A model generated the notes under the pieces. The model did not search any database. It had not been told where the DNA came from and saw nothing but the letters and a program-made list of their open reading frames with translations. Of a stretch of DNA of 64,000 nucleotides, positions 62,501-64,000 are shown piece after piece (positions within the stretch are counted from its first letter, which is position 1; each line of letters opens with the position of its first letter). The DNA lies in the NCBI GenBank assembly GCA_037176845.1, contig JAYKXP010000034.1:310001-374000 (forward strand). Reading direction: 5' to 3'. Source of the DNA: Paramarasmius palmivorus (lineage: Eukaryota > Basidiomycota > Agaricomycetes > Agaricales > Marasmiaceae). The position numbers and the translations under genes were made by a program.

Positions 62501-63465
62501 CTAGAGCATATTCGACAGCAACAACCCTACGAGCATGACCAGCAATAGGGGAGACCTATTAACTCCGTGTGTACCATTATCAACCAGCGGTATCCCTGCT
62601 CCAATCGTCTCGTTGACACAGTTCAACATCCCCAAGTCAACGCCAGCTGGTAACTCGGACTGCCTCTGCTGAGGGTCAGAAACAGCGGTATTATTATACC
62701 CCTCAAGCGCCAAAGCAGTCGTACTGGCCCTGTAATACTGTACAATTTCTTCTGGAGCCGGCAGCTCGTGATCTTCCGTTTTCGCTGTGACCCAGGAAGA
62801 GCAGTTCTGGTTGATGATGGTCACGAGCTCATCGGTAGTGTCGCTATCCGCCATAACTCGAAGCATTGTGGGCGAAGACGATCCCTGGGCTTTCGATTGG
62901 AAAGCGACTGCTTTGATAGGTCCTCCGGGCCGCGAGGTATCGTCTGGCAAACCATACTCTGCCGACTCGATGGCAAGAGCTGTAGTTGCTCCTGCAGCAG
63001 CGCCGAATACAAGCGGCCAATACCAATAAGGAAAACCGCGACCTCGAACGCCTGGAGAGGAAGCTGAGGGGTAACCGCTTCCATAGGTTCTGTTACAGAT
63101 GTTAGTGATAGGTGTGGCATTGAAGGCTACTGTGGTAACATACCGCGAACCGAAGACAGTGCTTCGATTACCTCCGCCAACGGATCTTCCAGCAAAGACT
63201 CCTGAGGATATGATACTAGCTGGACCACCTCCAAAACCATACGATGTGGATGACTTCGTATTGCCTGTGCCAGATTATCAGATACAATCTTCGAGATGAC
63301 CAAGAACAGCGTACCGTGCATCGTCACAGACTTGGTGTGACCTAGACCGGAACTTCCACCCTTTCCGCTACTACCTTTACCGCTGGCACTTCCATGGCCA
63401 CCACCATGACCACCACCCCCTCCACCCTTCCTACGTTCGATATGTGAGACGAAAGGGATGTACAT
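62501..63465 (-). CDS. Gly-rich surface-type protein, copy B
   Basis: Homologue of the gene at 22511. It starts MYIPFVSHIERRKGGGGGGH, parallel to MRVPFVSLIGKNKG in the other copy. The shared core reads SYGFGGGPASIISSG, GRSVGGGNRSTVFGSR, YGSGYPS, RGFPYWYWPLVFGAAAGA and YGLPDDTSRPGGP. It continues with a Cys region (NQNCSSW), IVQYYRASTTALALEGYNNT, LNCVNETIGAGIPL and a hydrophobic tail LLLVMLVGLLLSNML. The Cys and N-glycosylation positions are kept. One intron before YGLPDD is absent relative to copy A. No named family is known to me. Probably membrane- or wall-attached. Confidence 0.8.
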
Positions 63466-64000
63466 GTTCGTAGTGTGTTGAAGGGTTGTGGCAAAGTGGG
63501 TCGAAGACAGGCTGAGCCTTTTATAGTGGAAAATGTGGCGAGCCACCCATGTATGAGCACCTGCACAAGGATACGCACAGCATCAGTGTGTTGTTCATTA
63601 ACAAAAGGGCGACAAGTTGCCACAAAATTGACCTTTCGTCGTGGGGAGGCATGGTAGTGACATGTGATTTATCGTTGTGGGTCCCGCGTGGTGAGATAGC
63701 AAGGATATGCTCTCAATTCAAAAGTCCAAGAGTTCCTTCTCAGAGGCGATGAAACATAATGCATAATGCATAATCGTGCGTCAAAATCCGTCAGGAGTGT
63801 AGAGCACTGCACAACACTGAAGAAACGACGGTCTCAACTTCGTAGCAATCCAGAGAATCAAAGAACGCACCTTGGGTTTAACCCCCAAGGGTGCTATTCT
63901 ATTCCCGTCCAAACGATTCGGCCTATATATGTGGTGTATCGGCCCGAACACTCCCAGAGACTGACGTGAACGCGTGAAGCCGCGGTGGTAGCGGTTTTTC
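63466..64000. other. Intergenic to window end
   Basis: Promoter side of the Gly-rich gene. A 6-fold-like ataatgcataatgcataatc short repeat lies near 63757-63775. No gene was seen. Confidence 0.5.

Overview
The window is nuclear DNA from a mushroom-forming basidiomycete (Agaricomycetes, probably Agaricales). Genes are split by many short (about 45-85 bp) GT-AG introns with small exons. Several families are typical of that group: DUF6699 proteins, expanded TKL-like kinases, type I-like metacaspases and multi-exon P450s. I saw no tRNA, rRNA, CRISPR array or intact transposon. All exon joins were worked out by eye from frame, splice signals and family motifs.

Layout. 0.4-9.0 kb: a segmental duplication holding a divergent pair, a siderophore-transporter-like MFS gene and a secreted Ser/Thr-rich protein. 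The second transporter copy has decayed, while the second secreted protein has gained an internal repeat. 9.2-10.2 kb: a small protein that may be beta-trefoil. 11.2-13.1 kb: divergent ribosomal protein genes RPS13 and RPS6. 14.6-26.2 kb: a P450, a Zn2Cys6 regulator, a berberine-bridge-type FAD oxidase (with an apparent frameshift), a Gly-rich surface-type protein and a second, paralogous Zn2Cys6 regulator. This resembles a small oxidative or secondary-metabolite locus without a backbone enzyme. 28.2-36.7 kb: housekeeping genes, namely Vps68-like, FKBP12, inositol oxygenase and cytosolic arginyl-tRNA synthetase.

37.7-56.4 kb is the most unusual part. It holds a DUF6699 protein, a TKL-like kinase fused to a DUF6699 domain, an intracellular GH43 enzyme, a second TKL-like kinase fused to two tandem Atg11/FIP200 claw-type domains, and two tandem metacaspases. 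The two kinases share the same N-terminal layout but carry different C-terminal modules. The kinase-claw-claw protein is the best candidate for an undescribed system: it would join a signalling kinase to the cargo-receptor-binding module of selective autophagy. It lies about 3.5 kb from two caspase-like proteases.

56.7-63.5 kb: an SDR oxidoreductase, a third DUF6699 protein and a paralogue of the Gly-rich surface-type protein. Long stretches between these blocks hold only short frames that I could not support as genes.
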